From NCBI GenBank assembly GCA_934444645.1, contig CAKSCV010000007.1, forward strand, positions 1 through 64,000: a stretch of 64,000 nucleotides of DNA, in the 5' to 3' direction. This document shows, piece after piece, positions 25,409 through 34,733 of this stretch (within the stretch, counting starts at the first letter, position 1; the number at the start of each line of letters is the position of its first letter). The stretch is from an uncultured Eubacteriales bacterium (GTDB lineage: Bacteria; Bacillota; Clostridia; Oscillospirales; CAG-382). The position numbers were made by a program, and so were the translations under genes. The notes under the pieces were generated by a model. It had not been told where the DNA came from and made no database searches. It saw only the letters and a program-made list of their open reading frames with translations.

Positions 25409-26672
25409 GGATTTAATTGGGTTAGTGCGAATTTGTTGTCTGTGTGCGCTGATTCAAGGTTTGCGTAACCTCGAGGCTTTCGAAAGGTTTTAATTGTTGC
25501 GGTGCAAAGCTGCGGCTGCGGCGCGCTGATTCGAGGTTTGCAGAACCTCGGAGCTCCTTGCAAAGGGATACGGGTTGTTACTTTTTGCATCGTGCAAAAA
25601 GTAACCAAAAAGCACGCGGGACTCCGTCCTGCGACCTCGATTCAAATCGCCGGTCGATACGTGATTGCTGCGAAAATGATCGGCGTTCATCAGGTAACCG
25701 GTTTTGCGAAAAGCTGCAACTTTGCCGGGTATCGCCGGCAATGATTTGAATCGGTGCGACGCTCCGGCTTTACAGCACAAAATTAGAGCGGAGATCAAAA
25801 GAATAGCTGTATTCTTTGCAGACAGTAGGTTAAGGGTGGTTGGAATGGGAAGCGGAGGGTGGAAAAGGGGTGTTTTGGATAGAAACATGGAAAGGTTTGT
25901 GCGAATAAAAGGCTTTTTGCACGTAAAAAGGCGGCTTTTGAGAACAGTAAAAAGTCGTTCGAACGAGCGGTGTTTTGGTTGCGAAAACGAGAGGTTTTTG
26001 AGGGCGGTTTGTAAGCTTTCTGTAAATGGAAAGATTTTGGTATGCGAAAAAGGCAGATTTTCAGCTCATGCAAAGCAACCCGATAAAGAAAAAACTTTTT
26101 TTCAGCGCACAACGACACCAATTTCCCACTGCAACAAAACTAACGTGCAACTGCAAATTTCATCCGCGACAACCTACTGTGAGCTTGCAGTACACCTTTT
26201 CTTTTTCGGAAAACAACGGTCTTGCGTCTGCACTACGGTAACCCTTTCGCACCGATTCAAAGCCTTTTCGCTGCCGTTTTGCAGACAAAACCGGTTTCGG
26301 CACGAGCCGTCGGGAATTTTTGCAAAATCACTTCCGGCAGAGCTTTGAATCGTCCCCGGAGTCCAGAGGTTCGCAAACCTCTGGCGTGCTTTTTGATTCT
26401 TTTTGCACGACGCAAAAAGAATGTAAAAACGTCCCCTTTGCAGGGAGCATCGAGGTTTTCCAAACCTCGAATCAGCACACCGCAGTGACATCTTCGCACC
26501 GCAACAATTAAAACCTTTCAAGGAAGCTCCGAGGTTCGCAAACCTCGAATCAGCACACCGTAGCCGCAGCTTCGCACCGCAACAATTAAAACCTTTTTAA
26601 GGAAGCTTCGAGGTTCTGCAAACCTCGAATCAGCGCACAAAGATAACAACCTCGCGCAATCCAATTAAATCC
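25409..26672 (+). repeat. LIR-C: long palindromic non-coding element, copy C
   Basis: The left end GGATTTAATTGG (from 25409) and right end CCAATTAAATCC (26661-26672) are inverted. Two hairpin modules are on the left (about 25449-25560) and three on the right (about 26443-26640). The two arms share the strong hairpins at 25580-25602 and 26396-26422, which have the same shape but different paired bases. Central part matches LIR-B (for example the 'aagctttctgtaaatgg' stretch at about 26008 and 20240). Overlapping short ORFs on both strands are not conserved in frame. It lies between the MATE gene and the pyrH promoter. Confidence 0.75.
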
Positions 26673-26860
26673 TTTCGCCGCCCTTGGCGGCTTTTCTTTC
26701 CGACTTGCGGCGGTGTCCCTGCAGGGACGGCACACCCCGTGTGCATTTCGCCGCTCCCAGCGGCAGTTTCCGGCATTTCCGGCCGGAAACTTTTTTCTGC
26801 TTTTTGATGACCCAAAAAGCAGCTTGCGCCGACAAAAAAGAAACGGCTTTTTTGTCGGCT
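26673..26860. repeat. Short-hairpin flank, right side of LIR-C
   Basis: More stems: a CGCCGCC/GGCGG pairing at 26675-26690, GTCCCTGCAGGGAC (26715-26728), GCACAC-CCC-GTGTGC (26731-26745), GTTTCCGG/CCGGAAAC near 26766-26789, and CTGCTTTTTG/CAAAAAGCAG near 26796-26822. The GTCCC and GCACAC stems repeat those on the left side of LIR-B and LIR-C in inverted order. Confidence 0.7.
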
Positions 26861-26888
26861 TATTTTTGTGCAATTTACAAATAAACTC

Positions 26889-26917
26889 TTGCAATTTGTT
26901 ATGAGTTTTGCTATAAT
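26889..26917 (+). promoter_or_regulatory. SigA-type promoter of the pyrH operon
   Basis: TTGCAA (26889-26894), a 17-bp spacer and TATAAT (26912-26917), directly after the LIR-C flank. Confidence 0.85.
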
Positions 26918-27001
26918 AGCTTAAACTATGGATATGAATGCCTTTTCTTGCTGCAAAACCGTAATCTTTTGCTATCATATCCCGAAAGGACTGGAACTCC
27001 A

Positions 27002-27706
27002 ATGCCTAAATACAAACGCGTCTTATTAAAATTGTCGGGCGAAGCACTTAAAAATGCCTCCGACAAGGGAATCATCGATTTTGACTTTACCGCTAAGGTC
27101 GCCGAACAAATCAAACGCTGCACCGATGAGGGCGTTTCGTTCGGACTTGTCATCGGCGGCGGCAACATCTGGCGCGGCGCCGGAAAAATGATCGACCGCA
27201 CGCGTGCCGACCATATGGGAATGCTCGCTACCGTCATCAATTCGCTTGCCGTGCAGACGGTGCTTGAAGAACACGGTGTTCCGACGCGTGTCATGACGGC
27301 ACTGCAAATGAATCAGATCGCCGAACCTTATATCCGCAACCGCGCCGTCTCCCATCTTGAAAAGGGCAGAGCCGTTATCATCGGCTGTGGCACGGGCAAC
27401 CCCTATTTTTCCACCGACACGGCAGCGGTTTTAAGAGCGGCTGAAATCGGCGCGGATGTTGTGCTGTTTGCCAAGAATATTGACGGTGTCTACACGGCAG
27501 ACCCCAAAAAAGACCCGAATGCCAAGAAAATCGATGAAATGACGTATGATGATATCATCCACCATGACCTCGGCGTTATCGACAGCACCGCGTCTTCGTT
27601 CGGCCGCGACAACAAGCTTCCCATCATCATCTTCGGTCTGAACGACCCGGAAAACATTTATAAAGCCGTCTGTGGCGAAAAAATCGGTACGATCGTCCGC
27701 AACTGA
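27002..27706 (+). CDS. pyrH: UMP kinase
   Basis: 234 residues, full length. It phosphorylates UMP to UDP with ATP in the cytoplasm, acting as a hexamer of the amino-acid-kinase fold. Visible motifs: 'LLKLSGEAL' (phosphate binding, about 6-14), 'GGGNIWRGA' (about 51-59), 'RVMTALQMNQ', 'CGTGNPYFSTDTAA' and 'DGVYTADPKKDPNAKK'. The ATG at 27002 has AAAGGA 11 nt upstream; the frame opens earlier without family similarity. First gene of the pyrH-frr-uppS-cdsA operon. Confidence 0.97.
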   Translation: MPKYKRVLLKLSGEALKNASDKGIIDFDFTAKVAEQIKRCTDEGVSFGLVIGGGNIWRGAGKMIDRTRADHMGMLATVINSLAVQTVLEEHGVPTRVMTALQMNQIAEPYIRNRAVSHLEKGRAVIIGCGTGNPYFSTDTAAVLRAAEIGADVVLFAKNIDGVYTADPKKDPNAKKIDEMTYDDIIHHDLGVIDSTASSFGRDNKLPIIIFGLNDPENIYKAVCGEKIGTIVRN

Positions 27707-27738
27707 ATTATGATTTTATTTGGAAAGGAAATACTATT

Positions 27739-28293
27739 ATGAAACTCGAACTGAAAGAATTTGAAGAAAAGATGAAAAAGTCTGTCGCCGGACTTGAAAG
27801 CGAATATGCCACCATCAGTGCCGGCCGCGCCAGCGCGTCGGTTCTCGATCGCGTGCAGGTCGAATACTTCGGCAGCAATATGCCGATCAATCAGGTCGCC
27901 GAAATCAAAATGCCCGACCCGCGCACACTTGTTATCTCGCCGTGGGACGCTTCCTGCTTAAAGAACATCGAAAAAGCCATCCTTGCTTCCGACCTCGGTA
28001 TCAATCCGCAGAACGACGGTAAGGTCATCCGTCTTGCTTTCCCGCAGCCGACCGAGGAACGCCGCAAGGAGCTTGCCAAAAAAGCGGAAAAATTTGCCGA
28101 AGAGTGCAAGGTTGCCGTGAGAAATGTCCGCCGCGATGCCAATGAAAAGGCTAAGGAAATGAAAAAGAACGGCGCCATGACCGAGGATGAGCAAAAGGCT
28201 TCCGAAAAGCAGGTGCAGGAACTGACCGACAAATATGTGGCCAATATCGATAAGGTTGCCGAAACCAAAAAGAAAGAGATCATGACGGTCTGA
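27739..28293 (+). CDS. frr: Ribosome recycling factor
   Basis: 184 residues, the standard length. It splits post-termination ribosomes together with EF-G. The 'GRASASVLDRVQVEYFGS' and 'PWDASCLKNIEKAILASDLGINP' signatures of domain I/II and the conserved 'RRDANEKAKEMKKNG' helix are present. AAAGGAAA lies upstream of the ATG. The stop codon overlaps the uppS start by one base (TGATG), indicating translational coupling. Confidence 0.98.
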   Translation: MKLELKEFEEKMKKSVAGLESEYATISAGRASASVLDRVQVEYFGSNMPINQVAEIKMPDPRTLVISPWDASCLKNIEKAILASDLGINPQNDGKVIRLAFPQPTEERRKELAKKAEKFAEECKVAVRNVRRDANEKAKEMKKNGAMTEDEQKASEKQVQELTDKYVANIDKVAETKKKEIMTV

Positions 28294-29051
28294 TGTTCTC
28301 GTTTTTCAAGAAAAAAGAACCCGAAATTCCCGAACGCGTGCCGAAGCACGTGGCGTTTGTGCTCGACGGCAACGGCCGTTGGGCTGCAAAGCGCGCTCTT
28401 CCGCGCACGGCAGGTCACAAAGCCGGTGCAACAAAGTTTGAAGAGATTACCGAGGTCTGTCACCAAGCCGGTGTGGAGACAATCACGGCGTATGCCTTTT
28501 CGACCGAGAACTGGAAGCGTTCGAAAGAGGAAATCGACGGCATTATTGCGCTTCTTGACACGTATCTTGACGATTTGATCGAGATCAAGTATAAGAAGAA
28601 TATCCGGCTTCGCGTGCTTGGCGATAACACAGCGTTTCCGGATTATATTCAGGAAAAGATTCGGATCGCGGAGGAAAAGACCGCGCCGAATAAATATAAT
28701 TTGAATCTCTGCTTAAACTACGGCGGACGTGCAGAGCTGTGCCATGCATTCAACCGCTTGATTGAACGCGGCTTTACGCAGGTGACGGAGGAGGACATCG
28801 CGTCGGAGCTTTACACCGCGCCGACGGGCGACCCAGACATCATTATCCGCACGGGCGGCGACACACGGCTTTCGAACTTTTTGCTGTGGCAGGCGTCGTA
28901 TGCGGAGCTGTATTTCACGCCGACGTTATGGCCGGATTTCTCGAAAGAGGAATTGTATGAGATTTTCCGCAGATTTTCAAAGACCAGCCGCCGCTATGGC
29001 GGCTATGGCGCACAGGCTGCGCCGCGCGAAAATTTGGCGGAGAAGAAATAA
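28293..29051 (+). CDS. uppS: Isoprenyl transferase (undecaprenyl diphosphate synthase)
   Basis: 252 residues. It condenses isopentenyl units into the C55 carrier lipid for cell-wall synthesis. The catalytic Asp25 lies in 'DGNGRWA' (25-31); 'HKAG' follows, then 'AFSTENWKR' (about 69-77), 'NLCLNYGGR' and the C-terminal 'DIIIRTGGDTRLSNFLLWQASYAELYFT'. All conserved motifs are present. Family canonical sequence usually reads 'SGE.RLSNF'; here it is 'GGDTRLSNF', a small variation. Overlaps frr by one base. Confidence 0.97.
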   Translation: MFSFFKKKEPEIPERVPKHVAFVLDGNGRWAAKRALPRTAGHKAGATKFEEITEVCHQAGVETITAYAFSTENWKRSKEEIDGIIALLDTYLDDLIEIKYKKNIRLRVLGDNTAFPDYIQEKIRIAEEKTAPNKYNLNLCLNYGGRAELCHAFNRLIERGFTQVTEEDIASELYTAPTGDPDIIIRTGGDTRLSNFLLWQASYAELYFTPTLWPDFSKEELYEIFRRFSKTSRRYGGYGAQAAPRENLAEKK

Positions 29052-29139
29052 AGTGCGCGGCTGCTTGGCGCGGCGTACCTGTTTTGCAAATTCCGGTATC
29101 ACGTATCCGTAAGCGGTACGACAACAAGGATGTGACGAA

Positions 29140-30003
29140 TTGAAACAGCGGATTATTACAGGAGCGATTTTTGCGGCACTTGTTATGGTGGTGCTGTTCT
29201 TCTCGCACACATGGGTGTATCCGGCGGTGATTTTGCTTTTGAGCATTATCGGCGCGTCGGAAATGCTTCGGTGCGTCGGTGTTTGGAAAGAGCTGACATT
29301 AAGTGTGCCGAGTATGCTGTATGCGGTGCTTTGCCCGATTCTTGCCATGGAATACCGGTACGGCGTTCTCATGGCTGCCACGATGGGCTACCTGTTTATC
29401 ATGCTGTTTATGCTTGTGTTTGCGCATGAAAAGGTCAATACCGAACGCACCTGCACGGCGTACACCATGATCGTGTATATCACGATCTGCTTTGTGTGCC
29501 TCATCCGGCTTCGCTATGTGACCACCGAGACCGGCATGGATACCGGCCGCATGGTGGGGCAGTACATCTATTTGCTGGTCTTTATTGCCGCGTGGATCAC
29601 CGATACGTTCGCCTATTTTACCGGCGTGTTTTTCGGCAGGCATAAGCTTTGCCCGAAGATCAGCCCCAAAAAGACGGTTGAAGGCTCGCTCGGCGGCATC
29701 GCCTTTTGTGTGCTTGCGTTTTTGATTTACGGGTTTGCCGTTTCGCGGATGTTTCCGCTTGAGCCGAATTATCTCGGCCTTGCGGCGGTCGGTGTTGTCA
29801 TGTCGATCCTGTCGCAGGTGGGCGATCTTTTGGCGTCGGTCATCAAGCGCACATACGGTGTGAAGGATTACGGCAAGCTGTTCCCGGGACACGGCGGCGT
29901 GCTTGACCGGTTTGACAGTGTGCTGTTATTAGCGCCGTTTCTGTTGGCACTGGTGGAGGATGCGCAGTTTTTGCAGCTGATTTTCCGGGTTGCCGCACAA
30001 TAA
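29140..30003 (+). CDS. cdsA: Phosphatidate cytidylyltransferase
   Basis: 287 residues with about eight transmembrane segments. It makes CDP-diacylglycerol for phospholipid synthesis. The C-terminal signature is present: 'SQVGDLLASVIKRTYGVKD' then 'GKLFPGHGGVLDRFDS' (about 244-259), with the conserved Asp residues. The start is a TTG at 29140 with AAGGA 9 nt upstream; no ATG in frame has a ribosome site. In most Firmicutes dxr follows directly; here it is 4.7 kb away, after four other genes. Confidence 0.95.
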   Translation: MKQRIITGAIFAALVMVVLFFSHTWVYPAVILLLSIIGASEMLRCVGVWKELTLSVPSMLYAVLCPILAMEYRYGVLMAATMGYLFIMLFMLVFAHEKVNTERTCTAYTMIVYITICFVCLIRLRYVTTETGMDTGRMVGQYIYLLVFIAAWITDTFAYFTGVFFGRHKLCPKISPKKTVEGSLGGIAFCVLAFLIYGFAVSRMFPLEPNYLGLAAVGVVMSILSQVGDLLASVIKRTYGVKDYGKLFPGHGGVLDRFDSVLLLAPFLLALVEDAQFLQLIFRVAAQ

Positions 30004-30020
30004 ATATGTTTCGATTCTGT

Positions 30021-30049
30021 TCGAGCCTGCCCTTTCCCGGCAGGCTCGA
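30021..30049 (+). repeat. 11-bp hairpin after cdsA
   Basis: TCGAGCCTGCC with GGCAGGCTCGA and a 7-nt loop, 18 bp after the cdsA stop codon. There is no T run after it, so it may be a pause or processing site more than a true terminator. Confidence 0.5.
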
Positions 30050-30087
30050 CGCAAAGTGCGATAAAATATGTATGTAAGGAAAGAATT

Positions 30088-30861
30088 ATGATAAAGCTTG
30101 TGGTATGCGATATCGACGGAACGCTTCTCGAAAAGGGAGCGTCGGTGCTGTCTGAGGAAACGGCTGACGCGCTTGGTGCGCTTGTTTCTGCCGGGAAACA
30201 GGTGGCTCTTGCTTCGGGCCGCTCGTATTACAGTATGCGGCGCGTGACCGAACACCTGCCGTTTGCCGATGCGTTATATTATATCTGCGACGACGGCGCG
30301 ATTTGCGTTTATGGCGGAAAAACGCTGTATCACAAGCCGTTATCCATCGAAAACCTGCTGAAATTCGACCGCAATCCGGCCTATTCCGGCTGTCCGGTGT
30401 TATATTTTTCGGACACGTTTTCCTATGTGACTGGTGCGACGCCGGAATTTTTGGAATTGATCAAAGAAAACGGTGTGGATGAGGCGCATCCGATCTCCGG
30501 CATTTACGAAATCAAGGAGCCGGTCTACAAGATCGGCGTTTACGGCGGTTTTAACCGCCCCGAACCGCTCCTGCCGCAGCCGTTTGACCTGCGTATCTGC
30601 TATCATGCGGACGGGTGGCTCGAATATGCGTCGCGCTTTGCCGACAAAGGGCTTGCCGTGTCCGATCTGCAAATGCGGTTGTATTTGTCCAAATTCGATA
30701 CAGCCGCGCTCGGCGACGGCGAAAACGATCTCAGCATGTTTGCCAAGGCGAAAGTCACGTTTGCCAGACGCGGCGGGCATGAAGGCTTGGAAGCGGCGGC
30801 GACTGATACGTTTGCGCCGGGCGAAGCGGCGGACGTGTTAAAAAGATTGGCGGATAAATAG
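30088..30861 (+). CDS. Cof-type HAD-superfamily phosphatase
   Basis: 257 residues. Motif I DIDGT at 8-12 (nucleophile Asp8), motif II around 'ALASGRSYYSMR' (Ser44 region) and motif IV 'GDGENDLSMF' near 211-220, with a C2B cap between them, make it a Cof-type sugar- or nucleotide-phosphatase. The motif III Lys position is less clear ('GLAVSDLQMRLYL' lacks the usual K-G-x-A-L pattern; Lys207 in 'YLSKFDTAALGDGEND' may serve). Cytoplasmic; substrate unknown. AAGGAAAG precedes the ATG. Confidence 0.88.
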   Translation: MIKLVVCDIDGTLLEKGASVLSEETADALGALVSAGKQVALASGRSYYSMRRVTEHLPFADALYYICDDGAICVYGGKTLYHKPLSIENLLKFDRNPAYSGCPVLYFSDTFSYVTGATPEFLELIKENGVDEAHPISGIYEIKEPVYKIGVYGGFNRPEPLLPQPFDLRICYHADGWLEYASRFADKGLAVSDLQMRLYLSKFDTAALGDGENDLSMFAKAKVTFARRGGHEGLEAAATDTFAPGEAADVLKRLADK

Positions 30862-30905
30862 AAAGGATGCTAAGGCTCAAAACTGCTTAGGTTAATATCC
30901 GTTGC

Positions 30906-30934
30906 TTGCGGCAACGAGCCTTTTTCCGTATACT
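30906..30934 (+). promoter_or_regulatory. Promoter of the XRE gene with overlapping hairpin
   Basis: TTGCGG (30906-30911), a 17-bp spacer and TATACT (30929-30934). The -35 lies inside a small palindrome, CGTTGC/GCAACG (30900-30916), followed by a short T run. It could be the HAD gene terminator or an operator for autoregulation. Confidence 0.6.
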
Positions 30935-30967
30935 AAGGGCAATAACAAAGAAAAGAGGTTATTCCCG

Positions 30968-31480
30968 ATGTTAAGTGAAAACATACGAATTTTTCGAAAA
31001 GCCAAAGCCCTTTCCCAAGAAGAGCTTTCCGCAAAGCTACATGTGGTGCGGCAGACGGTTTCCAAATGGGAGACGGGCTTATCCGTGCCGGATGCCGAAC
31101 TGCTTGTGGCTTTGTCGGAGGTATTGGAAACGCCGGTGGGCGTTCTGCTCGGCGAAACGGCGGCTCTGCCGCAAGTTGACGACATCAAGGCGATTGCCGA
31201 AAAGCTGGAAAGCATCAATTTACTGCTTGCAAGGCAGAAAGAAATGCGCCGAAAAACGCTTCATCTGTTTTTTGTGCTTTTCGGCGTCGGTACGGCGCTT
31301 CTTTTTGCTTTACTTGTCCTTTGGAAAAGCCCCTATTTGAATTGGGATTATGCCGACCCGGAAACCGCTGTTTTTGGCGCGGCGTTCCATGCGGCGGAAT
31401 ATGTGTTTGTGCGTGTGCTGCCGTTTCTTTTGACAGGTGCGGCGGCAGGTGCATGGCTGACGCGAAAAAACAGACGGTAA
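30968..31480 (+). CDS. XRE-family regulator with two C-terminal membrane segments
   Basis: 170 residues. The helix-turn-helix domain at 5-60 ('ALSQEELSAKLHVVRQTVSKWETGLSVPDAE') is of the Xre/Cro type. A short linker with a charged helix (about 75-100) leads to two hydrophobic segments (about 101-122 and 140-163) ending in 'TRKNRR'. This membrane-tethered XRE architecture is common in Firmicutes and may sense envelope state. The ATG at 30968 has AGAGGT upstream. The promoter lies at 30906 and a terminator follows, so it is an independent unit. Confidence 0.88.
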   Translation: MLSENIRIFRKAKALSQEELSAKLHVVRQTVSKWETGLSVPDAELLVALSEVLETPVGVLLGETAALPQVDDIKAIAEKLESINLLLARQKEMRRKTLHLFFVLFGVGTALLFALLVLWKSPYLNWDYADPETAVFGAAFHAAEYVFVRVLPFLLTGAAAGAWLTRKNRR

Positions 31481-31482
31481 GT

Positions 31483-31514
31483 GCTTGCGCAGAGAATGGC
31501 CGCAAGCGGTTTTT
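31483..31514 (+). terminator. Terminator after the XRE gene
   Basis: GCTTGCG (31483-31489) with CGCAAGC (31501-31507), then GG and TTTTT. Confidence 0.75.
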
Positions 31515-31537
31515 GTGAGAAACAGGAGAAAAGCCCG

Positions 31538-32083
31538 ATGAAATACAGCCAAAAAATTATCTTAAAAAACGGAAAAGAAGCACTGCTTCGGAACGGCACA
31601 GCGGCGGACGGGGCTGCGGCTCTCGAAAACTTCAACAGGACGCACGCAGAAACCGATTTTTTGCTTTCCTATCCGGGTGAAAAAGGTTTTACAACGGAGC
31701 AGGAAGCGACCTTTTTGGAGGAGAAGGAAAAAAGTGCAGGCGAAGTGGAAATCGTCGCTTTTGTGGATGGCAAAGTAGCCGGAACAGCCGGAATCGACGC
31801 GGTCGGCTGCCGGTACAAGGTGAAACACCGCGCCGAATTCGGCATCAGCATTGCCAAGGAATATTGGGGCTTAGGGCTTGGCAGAGCTTTGACGGAGGCT
31901 TGTATAAAATGCGCCAAAGAGGCAGGTTACACGCAGCTTGAACTTGATGTTGTGGCGGAAAATAAAAGCGCGCTTGCCTTGTACCGTAAAGTCGGCTTTG
32001 TGGAATACGGGCGGAATCCGCGCGGCTTTTGCTCCCGGTTCAGCGGCTACCAAGAGCTTGTTTATATGCGGCTTGAGTTGTAA
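31538..32083 (+). CDS. GNAT-family N-acetyltransferase
   Basis: 181 residues. 'EFGISIAKEYWGLGLGRALTEACIKCAKEAGYTQLELDVVAENKSALALYRKVGFVEYG' (about 97-155) contains the acetyl-CoA motif (GLGLGRAL) and the N-A-LYxKxGF signature. It resembles acetyltransferases acting on small molecules or protein N-termini; substrate unknown. The ATG at 31538 has AGGAG upstream; the frame opens with a GTG at 31481, but that start lies in the XRE terminator. Between the XRE gene and polA. Confidence 0.9.
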   Translation: MKYSQKIILKNGKEALLRNGTAADGAAALENFNRTHAETDFLLSYPGEKGFTTEQEATFLEEKEKSAGEVEIVAFVDGKVAGTAGIDAVGCRYKVKHRAEFGISIAKEYWGLGLGRALTEACIKCAKEAGYTQLELDVVAENKSALALYRKVGFVEYGRNPRGFCSRFSGYQELVYMRLEL

Positions 32084-32127
32084 TCGGGACATATTCCCGC
32101 AAAATTCGATTTCGAAAAGGAACGATC

Positions 32128-34713
32128 ATGAAAAAACTTTTAGTTGTTGACGGAAACAGTATCTTGAACCGCGCCTTTTACGGCGTGCGGCCGCTCACCA
32201 CGCGCGACGGGCGAAACACAAACGCCATTTTCGGCTTTATCAACATGCTGTATAAGCAGCTCACCGACCTTGCGCCGGATTATGCCGCCATTGCTTTTGA
32301 TCTGAAAGCGCCGACCTTCCGGCACAAAGCGTGCGACTATTACAAGGCAACGCGCAAAGGGATGCCCGAAGAGCTTGCCGAGCAGTTGGAGCCTGCCAAA
32401 AACATCGCGCGCCTTATGGGCTTTCACGAGCTGTCGCTCGAGGGCTATGAAGCCGACGATATTTTAGGCACGCTTTCCATGCTGTCGGATGAGCACACGC
32501 ACGCGTATTTGATGACCGGCGACCGCGATTCTTATCAGCTTATCACCGACACCACGTCGGTTTTATACGTTTCCACCAAGGAAACCGTAATCTACGGTAA
32601 AGAAAAGGTTGCCGAACTTTACGGCGGTCTTGCACCGCACGATTTGATTGATGTGAAAGCCTTAATGGGCGACACATCTGACAACATTCCCGGCGTTCCC
32701 GGCATCGGCGAAAAGACGGCGGTGTCGCTCATTGCCCGTTTCGGCTCGCTCGACGGCGTTTATGCGGCATTAGATGAAGGAAATCCCGAAATCAAGGGTG
32801 CAGTCAAAACCAAGCTTGAAAACGGAAAGGATTCAGCATATGAAAGCCGTTTTTTGGCGGAGATATGCAAGACCGTTCCGCTTGGCCTTACGCTTTCCGA
32901 TCTTGTATACAAGGGCATGGACGCGGCAGGACTTTTGCCGGTTTGCCGCGATCTGGAATTAAACAGCATTATAAACCGCCTAAAGCTCGAAGAGCTTGCC
33001 GGAAAGGCGCAAAAGGCCGCAGACAATCTCTCCTTGTTCGACACACCGGTTGAGAGCCTTGCGGCAACGGCTGCCGAAGCACTTCCGGAGTCGGACGAGC
33101 CGCTTTTCGTGTATTGGGACAAGGACGCACAAAAGCTGTTTTTCGGAACGGCGGCAAGCGATGAGGTATTTGTGCTTCGCGGCACGCCCGACAAGGCGGT
33201 GCTTGCGGAGCTTTTGGAAAACCCGTCGCGCCGCGTGGTGCTTCACAATCTCAAGGACTGGTGTCTTGCCGCTTCCGCGTGGGATGTAGAGGTGAAAAAC
33301 TGCGTGTTCGACGTGCTTCTTGCGTCGTATGTGGCGGATCCGTCGAGCGTCATCGGGGCGGATACGCTTGCCGCGTATGCCGGTGTTTTGGGCGTTGATC
33401 CGAACGATCCGGAGCAGAAAGCCGTGCTTTCGGTCATGGGACTTCGCAAGGCGTATGCCGACTTACTGCCGGTGATTGAAAGAAACGGCCAAACGGCGTT
33501 GTTATATGACATTGAGATGCCGTTATCGCACGTGCTTGCGCAAATGGAGCATGTTGGCTTCAAGCTTGACCGCGAGGGACTTGCCGCGTTTTCCGCGTCG
33601 CTTGACGCGCGGCTTGATGCCCGAAAAGAGAGCATTTACAGCTATGCCGGCGGCGAATTCAACATCAATTCCACCAAGCAGCTTGCGGTCGTGCTTTTCG
33701 AAACGCTTGGTCTTCCGGCAGGACGCAAGACCAAGAGCGGCTATTCGACCGACGCCGAAACGCTCGAACATTTACGTCCGTATCATCCGATCATCGATGA
33801 AATTCTCGAATACCGCCAAGTCGCTAAATTAAAGAGCACCTACACCGACGCGCTTCTCGACGTTGCCGACGAAAACGGCCGCATCCATACCAATTTCAAG
33901 CAAGCCTTTACGCTCACCGGCCGTCTTTCGAGTGCCGAGCCGAATTTGCAGAACATTCCCATCCGCACGGAGGAAGGACGCGAACTGCGCCGCTTCTTTG
34001 TGCCGCAAAGCGACGATTACGTTCTCATTGACGCCGACTATTCCCAGATCGAACTGCGGCTTATGGCGGCTATGAGCGGCGACGAAAACATGATCGAGAC
34101 CTACCGAGAGGGCAAGGACATTCACACGTCCACCGCCTCCCAAGTGTTCGGCGTTCCGGAGGACGAAGTGACCTCCGACCTGCGCAAAAAGGCGAAGGCG
34201 GTCAATTTCGGCATTATTTACGGCATTTCCGATTTCTCTCTTGCAGGTGATATCCACGTTTCGCGCAAGGAGGCCGGCGATTATATCCGGTCGTATTTTG
34301 CAAGATACCCGAAAATCAAGGAATATCTCGATAATGCCGTTGCTTCGGCACGCGAGAAGGGCTATTCCGAAACGTTATATGCACGCCGCCGGTATATTCC
34401 GGAGCTGACGGCAAAAAACAAAAATATGCAGAACTTCGGCGAACGCGTTGCCATGAATGCACCGATCCAAGGCACGGCAGCCGATATCATCAAAATCGCC
34501 ATGATCCATGTGGCAAAACGGTTACAGGAGGAAAGCCCGGCGGCACGGCTTGTGTTGCAGGTGCATGACGAGCTGATTGTGGAAGCGCCGAAAACCGAAC
34601 GCGAGAAGGTCGAACGTCTGCTTGTCGAAGAAATGGAACACGCCGCAAGCCTTGCCGTGCCGCTTGAAGTGTCGGCAGGCTTCGGTTCGACGTGGTACGA
34701 CGCGCATTCTTGA
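32128..34713 (+). CDS. polA: DNA polymerase I
   Basis: 861 residues. N-terminal 5'-nuclease domain (1-290) with 'VVDGNSILNRAFYG', 'YEADDILG', 'TGDRDSYQLI' and 'GDTSDNIPGVPGIGEKTA'. The 3'-5' exonuclease-like domain (about 310-480) lacks the Asp/Glu metal ligands ('EPLFVYWDKDAQ' replaces the FDTE-type motif), so proofreading is probably lost, as in other Gram-positive Pol I enzymes. Polymerase domain: 'DYSQIELRLM' from Asp637, 'NFGIIYG' from Asn693 (Phe694 on the O helix), 'VHDE' at 812-815. It fills gaps in repair and Okazaki fragments. Followed 21 bp later by dxr. Confidence 0.98.
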   Translation: MKKLLVVDGNSILNRAFYGVRPLTTRDGRNTNAIFGFINMLYKQLTDLAPDYAAIAFDLKAPTFRHKACDYYKATRKGMPEELAEQLEPAKNIARLMGFHELSLEGYEADDILGTLSMLSDEHTHAYLMTGDRDSYQLITDTTSVLYVSTKETVIYGKEKVAELYGGLAPHDLIDVKALMGDTSDNIPGVPGIGEKTAVSLIARFGSLDGVYAALDEGNPEIKGAVKTKLENGKDSAYESRFLAEICKTVPLGLTLSDLVYKGMDAAGLLPVCRDLELNSIINRLKLEELAGKAQKAADNLSLFDTPVESLAATAAEALPESDEPLFVYWDKDAQKLFFGTAASDEVFVLRGTPDKAVLAELLENPSRRVVLHNLKDWCLAASAWDVEVKNCVFDVLLASYVADPSSVIGADTLAAYAGVLGVDPNDPEQKAVLSVMGLRKAYADLLPVIERNGQTALLYDIEMPLSHVLAQMEHVGFKLDREGLAAFSASLDARLDARKESIYSYAGGEFNINSTKQLAVVLFETLGLPAGRKTKSGYSTDAETLEHLRPYHPIIDEILEYRQVAKLKSTYTDALLDVADENGRIHTNFKQAFTLTGRLSSAEPNLQNIPIRTEEGRELRRFFVPQSDDYVLIDADYSQIELRLMAAMSGDENMIETYREGKDIHTSTASQVFGVPEDEVTSDLRKKAKAVNFGIIYGISDFSLAGDIHVSRKEAGDYIRSYFARYPKIKEYLDNAVASAREKGYSETLYARRRYIPELTAKNKNMQNFGERVAMNAPIQGTAADIIKIAMIHVAKRLQEESPAARLVLQVHDELIVEAPKTEREKVERLLVEEMEHAASLAVPLEVSAGFGSTWYDAHS

Positions 34714-34733
34714 GTGCCGGAAAGGAAACCATC

